Assembly: GCA_036172265.1 (NCBI GenBank)
Contig: JASFBA010000017.1
Coordinates: 1 to 64,000, forward strand
Reading direction: 5' to 3'
Length of the DNA stretch: 64,000 nucleotides
Source of the DNA: JASFBA01 sp036172265
Lineage (GTDB): Bacteria > Chloroflexota > Chloroflexia > DTKN01
The notes below the pieces were generated by a model. It ran no database searches, had not been told where the DNA came from, and was given only the letters and a program-made list of their open reading frames with translations. This document shows, one piece after another, positions 1-6,873 of this stretch; position 1 is the first letter of the stretch, and each line of letters begins with the position of its first letter. Both the position numbers and the translations under genes were made by a program.

Positions 1-29
1 CGCGGCTTTACGGCTGGCCTCGATAGCGT

Positions 30-431
30 TCAAGGCTCAACAGATACTCTGACCACTACCCGTCGGGTGCGGGGGCCGTCGAATTCGCAGAGGAAGAGGC
101 CCTGCCAGGTGCCCAGGACCAGCCGGCCGCCCTCGACCGGGATAAGGAGGGAGTGCCCGACCAGGCTCGATTTGACGTGGGCGGCGGCGTTTCCCTCGGT
201 GTGGCGGTAGGCGGCCCGCCAGGGCACCAGCCGCTCCAGCGTTTCCAGGATGTCCTGACAGACCGAGGGATCGGCGTTCTCGTTGAGGGTCAGGCCGGCC
301 GTGGTGTGGGGACAGTACACCAGCGCCATCCCCTCGTCCACCCCGCTCTCCCGGATCACGCGCTGGACCTCGGCGGTGATATCCACCATCTGGGTGTGCT
401 GGCGGGTGGAGATCGGAATCTCCCGAATCAC
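30..431 (-). CDS. YjbQ family protein (UPF0047; secondary thiamine-phosphate synthase enzyme)
   Basis: The 133-residue protein matches the whole YjbQ/UPF0047 family in length. Family signatures are visible in order: HTTAGLTLNEN at about residues 42-52, HTEGNAAAHVKSSLVG at 77-92 and LGTWQGLFLCEFDGPR at 106-121, the last two holding the usual His/Gly-rich metal or ligand pocket. Some members complement thiamine-phosphate synthase mutants, but the physiological substrate is unsettled. Its ATG overlaps the stop codon of moeA by four bases (ATGA), so it should be translated by coupling as the second gene of that transcript. A thiamine-binding protein lies just upstream of moeA, which weakly supports a thiamine link. 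Family assignment is secure; the reaction is not. Confidence 0.9.
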   Translation of the reverse strand: MIREIPISTRQHTQMVDITAEVQRVIRESGVDEGMALVYCPHTTAGLTLNENADPSVCQDILETLERLVPWRAAYRHTEGNAAAHVKSSLVGHSLLIPVEGGRLVLGTWQGLFLCEFDGPRTRRVVVRVSVEP

Positions 432-1699
432 TCCTCCACCTCCGGCCAGTCCAGCATGATCACCCGGACGGTTGTCCCGGCCCGGGCGGCCGGGTAAGCA
501 CTTTCGGGGATGATGGCCAGCCCGTTGGCGCGGACCATCGAACTCAGGATGCCGGAGCCTTGCGGCCCGGTCAGGCGGGCGGTGTAGCGGCCGTCCGTCC
601 CCTGCTCGACGATGGCCCGCAGGTAGCGCCGGCGGTCCGGGTGGGCTGGGGCATCCTCCAGGAGGATGGCTTCCACTTCCGGCTTGCGGAGGGCGCGCTG
701 GCCCAGCATCTTCAATATGGCTGGCCGGGCAAAGAGGATGAAGGCGACCATCGAAGAGACGGGGTTTCCTGGCAGGCCCAGGAGGGGCACGCCCTCGATC
801 TCCCCAAAGGCCATCGGCCGGCCGGGCTGCATCCGCACTCGCCAGAAGGAGATGTTGCCCCGGCTGGCCAGCACCTTCTTCACCAGGTCATACTCCCCGG
901 CCGAAACGCCCCCGGAGGTAATGAAGAGGTCGGCCCCCCAGGCCAGGCCACGGTCCAGGCGGGCCGAGATCTCCGATATGCGGTCGCGGGCAATGGGCAG
1001 GCGTAGCGGTTCGCCGCCGCAGGCCAGGACCTGGGCATAGTTGGAGTAGGCGTTGCTGTTGCGGATCTTTCCCGGGGGAAGCGGCCGGCCCGGCTCTACC
1101 AGTTCGCTTCCGGTGGCCAGGATGGCCACCCGCGGCTTTCGGGTCACCCGGACGCGGGTGCGGCCGAGCGAGGCCAGGAGCCCCACCTCCTGGGGACGCA
1201 GCCGGATGCCTCGCTCCAGCACCCGTTCACCTCGATGCACGTCCTCGCCGGCCTGGCGGATGTTCTTTCCAGGACGCACCGCCTCCAGGATACGCACCCA
1301 GCCCGGCTCCATCTCCACTTTTGGCATCCCCTCGTCGGTTTGCTCGAAGGGGACCACAGTATCGGCGCCGGCCGGGAGAGGCGCCCCGGTCATAATGCGC
1401 ACCGCCGTCCCGGGCTCCACCGCTACGGTGGGCGTTTCCCCGGCGGCCACCTCCCCGACCACCCGCAGGCGCACCGGCGCATCCTCCCGAGCCTGGGCCA
1501 CCTCTTCCCCACGGACAGCATAGCCATCCATCGCCGCGTTTCGGAAGGGAGGGATATCCTCCTCCGCTACCACATCCTCGGCCAGCACCCGCCCCAGGGC
1601 CTCCTCCAGGCACACCTCCTCGGCTTTCAGCGGGGTAAGGTGGGCCAGAACACGCTCCAGGGCTTCTTCCACCGTGATCGGTTGCACCTCTTCGTTCAT
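428..1699 (-). CDS. moeA: Molybdopterin molybdenumtransferase MoeA
   Basis: MoeA inserts molybdenum into adenylylated molybdopterin in the cytoplasm, the last step of molybdenum cofactor synthesis. The 423-residue product has full family length. Near residue 54 is NAAMDGYAV, which leads into the swivel domain. The MogA-like catalytic domain follows with ATGSELVEPG and SGGVSAGEYDLV, and GLPGNPVSS precedes the C-terminal MoeA-IV domain (GSGILSSM... at about 378). The ATG follows a purine-rich AGGAGCGGAAA stretch. It overlaps the yjbQ start by four bases. No other cofactor genes are in the window, so the molybdo- or tungsto-enzymes it serves lie elsewhere. Confidence 0.95.
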   Translation of the reverse strand: MNEEVQPITVEEALERVLAHLTPLKAEEVCLEEALGRVLAEDVVAEEDIPPFRNAAMDGYAVRGEEVAQAREDAPVRLRVVGEVAAGETPTVAVEPGTAVRIMTGAPLPAGADTVVPFEQTDEGMPKVEMEPGWVRILEAVRPGKNIRQAGEDVHRGERVLERGIRLRPQEVGLLASLGRTRVRVTRKPRVAILATGSELVEPGRPLPPGKIRNSNAYSNYAQVLACGGEPLRLPIARDRISEISARLDRGLAWGADLFITSGGVSAGEYDLVKKVLASRGNISFWRVRMQPGRPMAFGEIEGVPLLGLPGNPVSSMVAFILFARPAILKMLGQRALRKPEVEAILLEDAPAHPDRRRYLRAIVEQGTDGRYTARLTGPQGSGILSSMVRANGLAIIPESAYPAARAGTTVRVIMLDWPEVEE

Positions 1700-1812
1700 T
1701 TTCCGCTCCTGGGGTTTCCAGATATACTACTTCGGACAGCATCAACGAATCCAGGTCCACTTATACAGGCGCAGAATACCACGCCTGTACAGCCTTGACC
1801 GGCGTAAAAGCC

Positions 1813-1846
1813 TTTTGTAGGAGCAGGGTACCCCGCCCCTACAAAT
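1813..1846. repeat. Intergenic GTAGG...CCTAC palindrome (copy 1)
   Basis: The near-perfect palindrome has outer arms TTTTGTAGG / CCTACAAAT and an inner core GGGGTACCCC-like. It lies between moeA and the thiamine-binding gene. The same outer arms with other cores recur near 6.38, 12.26 and 25.05 kb. There is no U-run, so it is not a typical terminator. Confidence 0.7.
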
Positions 1847-1905
1847 TTGCCCGTCTAGGAACGTGCCTCCCCGCTTTTCCAGGCGCAGATGCATCGGATC
1901 GAGGG

Positions 1906-2202
1906 CTACACTTTTTCTCGCACCGCCTGCACCTTGCCCTGGATGGAAAGGGGCTTGTCGCGGCGGTCGTCGATGCGGATGCTGGTGGCGACCCGCTGGA
2001 CGCCCAGCGCGAACGGCCGTTCATGCATCTTCCGGGCCAGGGCGAAGAGGTGTTCTAGGTCGCCGACTACCACCGTGCTCATCGGGCCGATCTCGTACTC
2101 CATCCCAGCCTGCTCCAGCACACGGACAGCCTCGGCGATATAATGGCTCAGGCTGGTCGAGCCCGTCCCCAGGGGCACTACACTGATCTCCATCATGGCC
2201 AT
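1906..2202 (-). CDS. MTH1187/YkoF-type thiamine-binding protein (UPF0045)
   Basis: This 98-residue protein has the MTH1187 (UPF0045) fold signature: an N-terminal beta strand MEISVVPLGTG, then SHYIAEAVRVLEQAG, YEIGPMSTVVVG, and a conserved ALGVQRVATSIRIDDRRDK segment before the C-terminal strand. Members are small ferredoxin-like proteins that bind thiamine or related pyrimidines in the cytoplasm. The ATG follows AAGGAGG. The gene stands alone between short intergenic stretches but is co-directional with moeA and yjbQ. A transport or salvage role is inference from the family only. Confidence 0.88.
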   Translation of the reverse strand: MAMMEISVVPLGTGSTSLSHYIAEAVRVLEQAGMEYEIGPMSTVVVGDLEHLFALARKMHERPFALGVQRVATSIRIDDRRDKPLSIQGKVQAVREKV

Positions 2203-2276
2203 TTGTGCCTCCTTATTTGCCCCATCTAGCCCGTACCATCCCGCACCCTACCTAGCGATCCACGTTGCACAGCCTC

Positions 2277-2951
2277 TTATCCGTGCCAAGCGCTCTCCCC
2301 GGGCCCTTTCTGCCCCAGCACCTTGAGCACTTCTTGCACCAGCCGGCCCTCCGGAACAGCCCCCTCAACGCGGATAGTCTCATTGATGACGGTCAGCGGT
2401 ACGCCATAGACCTGGTACTTGTTAGCCAGGTGCGGAAACTCGATGGCCTCGACCATATCGGCCCGGATACGGTCGCTGGCAATGGCGAGTCTGTGGGCCA
2501 ACCTGACCCCATGGGGACAGTACGGTCAGGTGGGCGTGACAAAGACCTGCAAGTGCACCGGCCGGTCCAGGCGGGCCAGTTCCCGAAGCGTTTGCTCGCT
2601 CAGCCCGTGCTCGCCGGTGGAAACGTCGAGGATGTCCTCAACGAAAGAGGTGAACTCGTAGCCGCCGGGAAAGCCGTAGTAGCGGACACCATAGTCCTTT
2701 TCCCCAATGATGGCGACGGCCGGAATCTTATCAATGCCGTACTGCCGGGCCAGATCGTCCTCGGCTACAAAGTCGTGCACCTCGACGGCGATTTTGGGGG
2801 ATACCGCAGCCACCTCCTCGGCGAGTTCCCGGGTTTCCTGGCAGTATTCGCATTCGTGCTCCTGGGTGAAGACAACTAGACGCACCGGAGATTTGAGTTT
2901 CTGGAACCATTCCTCCAGTGTCCGACGGTCTTTTTCTTTGAGCAACGCCAT
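2277..2951 (-). CDS. Predicted selenoprotein: protein disulfide oxidoreductase (PDO/glutaredoxin-like) with a UxxC active site
   Basis: Read through one in-frame TGA, this is a 224-residue two-thioredoxin-fold protein, the normal size of protein disulfide oxidoreductases. The first domain has an intact CEYC motif (Cys34, Cys37). The second should have CPYC, but its first Cys codon is TGA (bases 2528-2526, residue 142), giving T-U-P-Y-C-P-H-G-V. Reading frame and homology continue unbroken on both sides: QVFVTPT before, RLAHRLAIASDR and the cis-Pro region VYGVPLTVIN after. Sec at the attacking cysteine of a redox CxxC is a classic selenoprotein pattern, and a SECIS-like hairpin follows. The start is ATG 2951 with AAAGGAGGACAGGATC; a longer reading frame extends upstream without a ribosome site. 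A TGA mutation or sequencing error is the alternative. Confidence 0.82.
2491..2520 (-). promoter_or_regulatory. Candidate bacterial SECIS element
   Basis: Downstream of the TGA, an upper stem TGGG/CCCA (2511-2508 with 2497-2494) closes a 10-base loop that begins GTC. A lower CTG/CAG stem (2520-2518 with 2493-2491) encloses a bulge. The loop starts 18 bases after the TGA, within the spacing usual for bacterial SECIS elements, and its first base is G. A competing hairpin, CTG-CCC/GGG-CAG over 2520-2503, is also possible. No folding was computed. Confidence 0.5.
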
Positions 2952-3049
2952 GATCCTGTCCTCCTTTCGTGAAATCGGGTCTCGGCAGACGCTCTTCTCT
3001 TCCTCAATTGTAGCAATTTCTCGCGCTTTTGTCCAATGCGCACGGGGTT

Positions 3050-3574
3050 TTATTCTACCCCCAGGACCTCCCGGGCAACCTCCTGGTAGCAACGATAGGC
3101 TTGCTCGCCAAAGCAGACAAAGATAACTTTCTCCGGGAGGTCGTGGCTTTCCAGGAAGTGTTTGGTTTCCCTGAGGGCGATTCGGGTGGCCCGCTCCAGG
3201 GGAAAGCCGTAGGCACCGGTGCTGATGGCGGGAAAAGCGATGGTGTGGATGTCGTGCTGGACGGCCAGGGAGAGGGAGTTGCGGTAGCAGCGGGCCAGCA
3301 ATTCATCTTCGCCGGCCGTGCCTCCCTGCCAGACCGGGCCGACGGTGTGGATGACGTAACGGGCCGGCAGGTTGTACCCTCCGGTGATCTTGGCCTCCCC
3401 GGTAGGACAGCCGCCCAGGCGTCGGCATTCCTCCAGGAGGCTCGGGCCGGCCGCGCGGTGGATGGCCCCGTCCACCCCACCACCCCCCAGAAGGGTGGGG
3501 TTGGCCGCATTGACGATGGCATCCACCTGCTGTCGGGTGATGTCTCCTTGGACGATCTCGATTCGCTCATGCAT
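3050..3574 (-). CDS. Macro-domain protein (ADP-ribose / O-acetyl-ADP-ribose hydrolase type)
   Basis: The 174 residues form a single macro domain of the MacroD/YmdB group. The ligand loops are clear: GDIT at 10-13, NAANPTLLGGGGVDGAIHR at about 22-40 (the catalytic N-x-x-N and GGGVDGAI loop), and FPAISTGAYGFP at about 119-130, which binds the diphosphate and distal ribose. Such enzymes remove ADP-ribose from O-acetyl-ADP-ribose or from modified proteins in the cytoplasm. The ATG is preceded by AGGAGGTGCAAAG. It lies 98 bases upstream of the disulfide oxidoreductase on the same strand. No partner sirtuin or ADP-ribosyltransferase is nearby. Confidence 0.93.
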   Translation of the reverse strand: MHERIEIVQGDITRQQVDAIVNAANPTLLGGGGVDGAIHRAAGPSLLEECRRLGGCPTGEAKITGGYNLPARYVIHTVGPVWQGGTAGEDELLARCYRNSLSLAVQHDIHTIAFPAISTGAYGFPLERATRIALRETKHFLESHDLPEKVIFVCFGEQAYRCYQEVAREVLGVE

Positions 3575-3704
3575 CTTTGCACCTCCTAAGGGGATACTTT
3601 TAGTGTAACCGCCTCCCGCCGGTTTTTCAAATTCGGTTGATTCGGCCGGGGGCAGGTAATAACATCAATTCGTCTCCTCCGAACAAAGGGCACCGCAGGA
3701 GGCC

Positions 3705-5084
3705 CTAGAGGAAAGGCTTGAGGCGGCGCGCTGCCTTCCGACAGGCCTCGCCCAGGAAGGCGATATCCTTTTCGGTATGGGCCGTACTAAGCGCTCCACC
3801 CCCGTGGACGGTGTGCACATCCTCTAAAAGCAGGGCCAGCCGCAGCGTCTTTTCAGCCAGCACATCGTCACAGATGTCCGGGTTATGCACCTCGTCGGGG
3901 CTTTCCAGAGGCGTGTCTTCCCGGTAGGGGAAATGGAGTTTGACCAGGGAACTTCCAGGAAGCGTTTCCGAACTGCCGCTGCAGCGGGCGTAGATTCCCT
4001 CTTCGGCAAAGGCCGTTTCCATCGCCCGGCGGGCCTTTTCGCCCAGTTCGGCCAGGCGGGGGTAAATTTCGGCCTCGTGCTCCACAAGGTAGGTCATCAT
4101 CACCTTGGCCGCCAGCATAGAGGCAGGATGGGCGCTATAGGTCCCACCGGAGAAGCGTACCCGGCCGCTTCCCCGGCCGGCCAGTTCCAGGATGTCGGCC
4201 CGGCCGGCCACGGCGGCCACCGGCATCCCTCCCCCCATCGCCTTGCCAAAGGTGGCCAGGTCTGGCCGGATGCCGTAGAACACCCCGGCATCGCCGGCCC
4301 GGAAACGGAATCCGGAGATGATCTCGTCGAAGATGAGCACAACCCCGTAATGCTCCGTGAGCCGGCGGGCCTCCTGAAGGTAGTCGCGCCGGGCCGGGAT
4401 AAAGCCGCCGGCCCCGATGAACGGTTCGACGATGAAGCAGGCCAGGCGATCTCCCAACTGACGAAAGACCTGCTGCAGCCCTTCCACATCGTTGAAACGG
4501 GTTACGCAGACCTCGGCCATCTGATCGGGGGAGAGGCCCTCGCTATCAGGTTGTTCATAGCCCTGGCGGAATTCCACACCCTTGAGCCCCCACGGTTGGG
4601 CACCGTGCCAGCCGCCGCCTACCTTGAGCACCAGCCTCCGTCCGGTGAAGGCACGCGCCAGCAGGATGGCATACATCGTAGCCAGGGAACCGCTGGTGGT
4701 GAAGCGGACCCGTTCGCTGCCGGTCTGCCGGCAGAGGATCTCTGCCACCTCGATTTGCAGAACATCGGTCATGCCGCCCAAAAGTCCCCAGCCGGAGCGA
4801 AAGGCCTCGGCCAGGGCCGTGGTGACGATCTCCGGATTGTGGCCCAGGACGTTGGCAAAGTGACCCTGCCAGAGGTCGAGGATGTTGTGCCCATCCTCGT
4901 CCCGAAGCCAGGCCCCTTGGGCGCTTACGATGCGCGGTGGGAAGGGCCAGACCAGGCGGGGATTGTGGCTGCCTCCGTCCACCATGACCTGTTCGGCCCG
5001 TTCCTGGAGGGCCGCAGAACGGGGCGAGTGGCGGGCATAGTCTTCGGCCAGGACCTGCATCAGACGGGTATGGTCTCTTTTCAT
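3705..5084 (-). CDS. Class III PLP-dependent aminotransferase, glutamate-1-semialdehyde aminomutase-like
   Basis: The 459-residue protein has the class III aminotransferase fold and is closest by eye to HemL-like enzymes. Visible motifs are TTSGSLATMYAILLARAFTG (about 129-148, cofactor phosphate region), IVEPFIGAGG (219-228), the IFDEIISGFR Asp that binds the pyridine nitrogen (D253), and the Schiff-base lysine in FGKAMGGGMP (K281). The start at ATG 5084 has GAGGAGGTTCG; a TTG 14 codons upstream lacks a site. It is longer than typical HemL (about 430) at the C-terminus, and no tetrapyrrole genes are adjacent, so a specialised amino-sugar or amino-acid substrate is as likely as tetrapyrrole synthesis. 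Confidence 0.85.
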   Translation of the reverse strand: MKRDHTRLMQVLAEDYARHSPRSAALQERAEQVMVDGGSHNPRLVWPFPPRIVSAQGAWLRDEDGHNILDLWQGHFANVLGHNPEIVTTALAEAFRSGWGLLGGMTDVLQIEVAEILCRQTGSERVRFTTSGSLATMYAILLARAFTGRRLVLKVGGGWHGAQPWGLKGVEFRQGYEQPDSEGLSPDQMAEVCVTRFNDVEGLQQVFRQLGDRLACFIVEPFIGAGGFIPARRDYLQEARRLTEHYGVVLIFDEIISGFRFRAGDAGVFYGIRPDLATFGKAMGGGMPVAAVAGRADILELAGRGSGRVRFSGGTYSAHPASMLAAKVMMTYLVEHEAEIYPRLAELGEKARRAMETAFAEEGIYARCSGSSETLPGSSLVKLHFPYREDTPLESPDEVHNPDICDDVLAEKTLRLALLLEDVHTVHGGGALSTAHTEKDIAFLGEACRKAARRLKPFL

Positions 5085-5135
5085 CGAACCTCCTCTTGTT
5101 CCCAAGGCCCTACTACAGGGCTTCATTCAGCCGAT

Positions 5136-5164
5136 TTGCATTCTAACGGGTTTTGTGGTAAAAT
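5136..5164 (+). promoter_or_regulatory. Sigma-70-type promoter of the 6S RNA
   Basis: TTGCAT (5136-5141), a 17-base spacer ending in TGG, then TAAAAT (5159-5164). The predicted start, about seven bases downstream, coincides with the 5' end of the structured RNA. Confidence 0.8.
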
Positions 5165-5170
5165 ACAAAT

Positions 5171-5365
5171 AGAACCCTGCCGTGCCCGTAATGCCGGCAA
5201 AAGTTCTGAGCCAACACTTGCGACATTGGGAGACAGTCCCTGACGGGGCTGCGTAGACTGGGCAGGCAGGGCCTGACCTAGGAACGCAAAACCGTCATAC
5301 GGGCTCCCACCTGGGTGAGAACTCAGGTTTAGAACTCAACCGGCATACGGCATGGTGGGGTTTTT
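5171..5365 (+). ncRNA. ssrS: 6S RNA (regulator of RNA polymerase)
   Basis: A roughly 190-nt non-coding rod follows a clean promoter and ends in a T-run. Complementarities are nested: 5175-5186 pairs with 5349-5360 (12 bp including G-U pairs), 5193-5197 with 5340-5344, 5202-5212 with 5326-5336 (11 bp), and 5228-5232 with 5304-5308, leaving a large central bubble. A long closing stem, internal loops and a central bubble that mimics an open promoter are the hallmarks of 6S RNA, which sequesters the housekeeping holoenzyme in stationary phase. The 3' stem followed by TTTTT serves as its terminator. The identification rests on structure and remembered sequence blocks; a covariance search was not run. 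Confidence 0.82.
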
Positions 5366-5393
5366 ATATGTCCATAACGAGAGGACGGCCGGT

Positions 5394-6356
5394 ATGGTTT
5401 ACCTCTTCCACGGCGAGGACCTCGTTGCTGCCGAGGAATCCCTGGATCGTCTGCTTCGTGAGAAGATTTCACCGGAAGTTTGGGAACTGGCCGTAAGCCG
5501 CCTGGAAGGGGAGACGCTGACTCCGGGCATCCTGATCGAGCATTGCCAGGCCCTGCCCTTTCTTTCTCCCTGCCGCGCCGTGATCGTGGAAGGGTTGGGA
5601 AAGCGGCTGGAACAGAAGGAAGGGGAGGCATTTCTATCCCGTCTGCGCGATTTCCTGCCGCACTTGCCCCCTACCACGTTGCTCATCTTTCGGGAACGGG
5701 TTCGTCTGGCCGCCACCCATCCCCTGGTGGCCCTGGTCCGGCCGCTCGGTGAGGTACAGGAGTTTGTGCCGCCCAAGGGCCGCGACCTTTCCCTCTGGAT
5801 CGCCCGGGAGGTGCGAAAGCAAGGAGCCGAAATCACCCCTGCTGCCTGCGACCTCCTGGCCGCGACCGTTGGGACGGATACGGCCGTATTACGCCGTGAG
5901 GTGGAGAAACTGGCCATCTATGTGGGGCCGCAGGGGACGATCGACGAACGTCTGGTGTCCGAACTGGCTAGCGAGGCCTGTCTGAGCGACATCTTCGCCC
6001 TGGTGGACGCCATCGGCCAGCGGCGGCGGGCCCGGGCGATGCTCGAACTGCGTCGTCTGCTCCAGGCCGGCCAACACCCCCTCTACATCCTGAGCATGAT
6101 CGTGCGGCAGTTTCGCCTTCTCCTGGAGGTCAAAGGGCTGCCGGCCGGAGAGCGCCGGCCGGAACAGGTGGCCCGGGTCTTGGGTCTCCATCCCTTTGTG
6201 GCCGAAAAGGTGGTGGACCAGGCGCAGAGGCTGGGGCGCGAAGAGTTGCAGCGGATTTACAGCCGCCTGGTCGAGGTGGACCGGGAGATCAAGACCGGCC
6301 GGCGCGACGGCGAAGTGGCCCTGGAACTGGCGGTCGTGGAAGTAGCGGGCCCGTAG
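5394..6356 (+). CDS. holA: DNA polymerase III subunit delta
   Basis: The 320-residue protein matches the HolA family: MVYLFHGEDLVAAEESLDRLL at the N-terminus (clamp-loader delta domain), ALPFLSPCRAVIVEGLGK, then the AAA+ lid and a C-terminal region with LVDAIGQRRRARAMLELRRLL and ILSMIVRQFRLLLEVK. Delta opens the beta sliding clamp as part of the clamp loader. An upstream ATG at 5352 lies inside the 6S RNA 3' end, so ATG 5394 with GAGAGGACGG is chosen. Its neighbour rpsT is convergent; this holA/rpsT pairing is widespread in bacteria. The stop codon lies within an intergenic palindrome. Confidence 0.93.
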   Translation: MVYLFHGEDLVAAEESLDRLLREKISPEVWELAVSRLEGETLTPGILIEHCQALPFLSPCRAVIVEGLGKRLEQKEGEAFLSRLRDFLPHLPPTTLLIFRERVRLAATHPLVALVRPLGEVQEFVPPKGRDLSLWIAREVRKQGAEITPAACDLLAATVGTDTAVLRREVEKLAIYVGPQGTIDERLVSELASEACLSDIFALVDAIGQRRRARAMLELRRLLQAGQHPLYILSMIVRQFRLLLEVKGLPAGERRPEQVARVLGLHPFVAEKVVDQAQRLGREELQRIYSRLVEVDREIKTGRRDGEVALELAVVEVAGP

Positions 6357-6405
6357 GAACAGGGGGCTCTGTCCTATGTAGGAACGGGGTAACCCCGTCC
6401 CTACA
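6353..6405. repeat. Two overlapping GTAGG...CCTAC palindromes (copy 2)
   Basis: GTAGGAACAGGGGGCTCTGTCCTA (6353-6376) is followed at once by GTAGGAACGGGGTAACC...CCCTAC (6378-6404). Both are hairpin-forming, and the first includes the holA stop codon. They share the arms of copy 1 but have different cores. Between here and rpsT (6406-6558) nothing else is recognisable. Confidence 0.7.
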
Positions 6406-6558
6406 CGAACTGGGGGGCGAGGAAAGGGCCATACGGCGAGGCATCTTGTGAACTCGAGAGGTGGGGAAACGGCAAGGTCCTGAACCTGCTCCTCTGGGCA
6501 GAGTCCAGATGGGAAAAGCCTCCCGTTGGGGATTTGGGCAAGGGAAACCGATGAGGGA

Positions 6559-6843
6559 TCAAGCGGCCGGCGGTGTGGGGCGGAAGGCGCTGTTATAGCG
6601 TCGAACCAGACGGGACTTGCGCCGGGCGGCGTTGTTGCGGTGCAGGATACCCTTTTCGGCCGCCTTGTCCAGGGCGCTGACGGCGTTTCCGACCGCCTGG
6701 CTGGCCTGTTCTGCGTCTCCGGCCTCGATCAGGGCCCGGGCCTTTTTGATGAGCGTCTTGACCCGGGAACGGATCATCTGGTTGCGCCGTCGTCGGCGCT
6801 CCGCCTGGCGAATTTTCTTCAGGGCAGAACGGGTATGTGCCAT
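6559..6843 (-). CDS. rpsT: 30S ribosomal protein S20
   Basis: The 94 residues show the canonical S20 pattern: MAHTRSALKKIRQAERRRRRNQ at the basic N-terminus, RSRVKTLIKKARALIEAGD, and the conserved ALDKAAEKGILHRNNAARRKSRL motif near the C-terminus. It binds 16S rRNA in the body of the small subunit. Convergent with holA and divergent from the HlyD-type gene, with only 30 bases between the two starts. The ATG has a GAGGAGGATAC site. Confidence 0.97.
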   Translation of the reverse strand: MAHTRSALKKIRQAERRRRRNQMIRSRVKTLIKKARALIEAGDAEQASQAVGNAVSALDKAAEKGILHRNNAARRKSRLVRRYNSAFRPTPPAA

Positions 6844-6873
6844 TGAGTTCGTATCCTCCTCAGGTGTGTTCAG

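Noticed and set aside
3885..5243. A 452-codon plus-strand frame opposite the aminotransferase.
   Set aside because: No recognisable domain; the minus-strand aminotransferase is unambiguous, and this frame runs into the 6S RNA.
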